Both the position numbers and the translations under genes were made by a program. Below are positions 43,797 through 43,806 of a stretch of 43,806 bases of DNA, piece by piece. Source of the DNA: Pseudomonadota bacterium (lineage in GTDB: Bacteria; Chloroflexota; UBA5177); NCBI GenBank assembly GCA_021324655.1, contig JAJPIP010000067.1:1-43806 (forward strand), read 5' to 3'. The notes under the pieces were generated by a model. That model searched no databases, had not been told where the DNA came from, and was given only the letters and a program-made list of their open reading frames with translations. Position 1 is the first letter of the stretch. Each line of letters starts with the position of its first letter.

Positions 43797-43806
43797 TGCC
43801 CACGAC

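Overview
This is a compact, high-GC bacterial chromosome segment with ordinary housekeeping genes and a few poorly understood accessory genes. Several features suggest a Chloroflexota bacterium of the Thermomicrobia/Sphaerobacter type: hopanoid genes (squalene-hopene cyclase, HpnJ-like radical SAM), a RecG with a long N-terminal extension, a Flp-type pilin, an actinobacterial-style CRIGERS thiosulfate sulfurtransferase and frequent GTG starts. This placement is inference; no rRNA gene is present to confirm it. I see no IS element, prophage, CRISPR array, tRNA or defence island.

Layout. 1-5.0 kb: hopanoid/cell-envelope block (shc, cut by the window edge; a flippase-like membrane protein and a GT9 glycosyltransferase; hpnJ). 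5-10.4 kb: a minus-strand run uvrB, 3-methyladenine glycosylase, polyprenyl diphosphate synthase, DedA protein, YkoP-like protein, with a candidate LexA box in front of uvrB. 10.5-12.3 kb: nusB-acpP-tatA-tatC, with a strong terminator hairpin between tatA and tatC. 12.5-15.4 kb: an unusual VEGHS-repeat protein, a CRP-family regulator with a CRP-like site between the two, and a divergent MFS transporter fused to a cyclic-nucleotide-binding domain. 15.6-23.1 kb: a long minus-strand run (wHTH regulator, rsmD, coaD, coiled-coil protein, DUF177, rpmF, fabG, accC, S8 peptidase, GAF protein, BrkB-like protein). 23.2-30.0 kb: PLP decarboxylase; yfcE-ltaE-recG and a small membrane protein; pyrD. 30.0-30.4 kb: a tmRNA gene (ssrA) with its own promoter. 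30.4-33.2 kb: two tiny membrane proteins and an MTA/SAH deaminase plus purine nucleoside phosphorylase pair. 33.2-35.6 kb: an orphan Flp pilin, a metallophosphoesterase and a secreted caspase/CHAT-like protein. 35.6-43.8 kb: MFS transporter, NamZ-like muramidase, thiosulfate sulfurtransferase behind a structured leader and terminator, GH2 beta-mannosidase, a beta-hydroxyacid dehydrogenase and two overlapping GNAT acetyltransferases.

How parts fit together. Prenyl diphosphate synthase, SHC, HpnJ and the flippase-like protein plausibly serve hopanoid synthesis and placement. FabG, AccC and ACP serve fatty acid synthesis. The deaminase and phosphorylase form a plausible route for salvaging methylthioadenosine via inosine-type intermediates. 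The CRP-family protein, its candidate operator and the MFS-cNMP fusion form a small cyclic-nucleotide-linked neighbourhood whose output may include the VEGHS-repeat protein. Genes are tightly packed with many 4-bp ATGA/GTGA overlaps and several convergent pairs whose 3' ends overlap. No complete, clearly new system could be proven from sequence alone; the best leads are the VEGHS-repeat protein with its operator, the secreted caspase-like protein and the structured leader in front of the sulfurtransferase.
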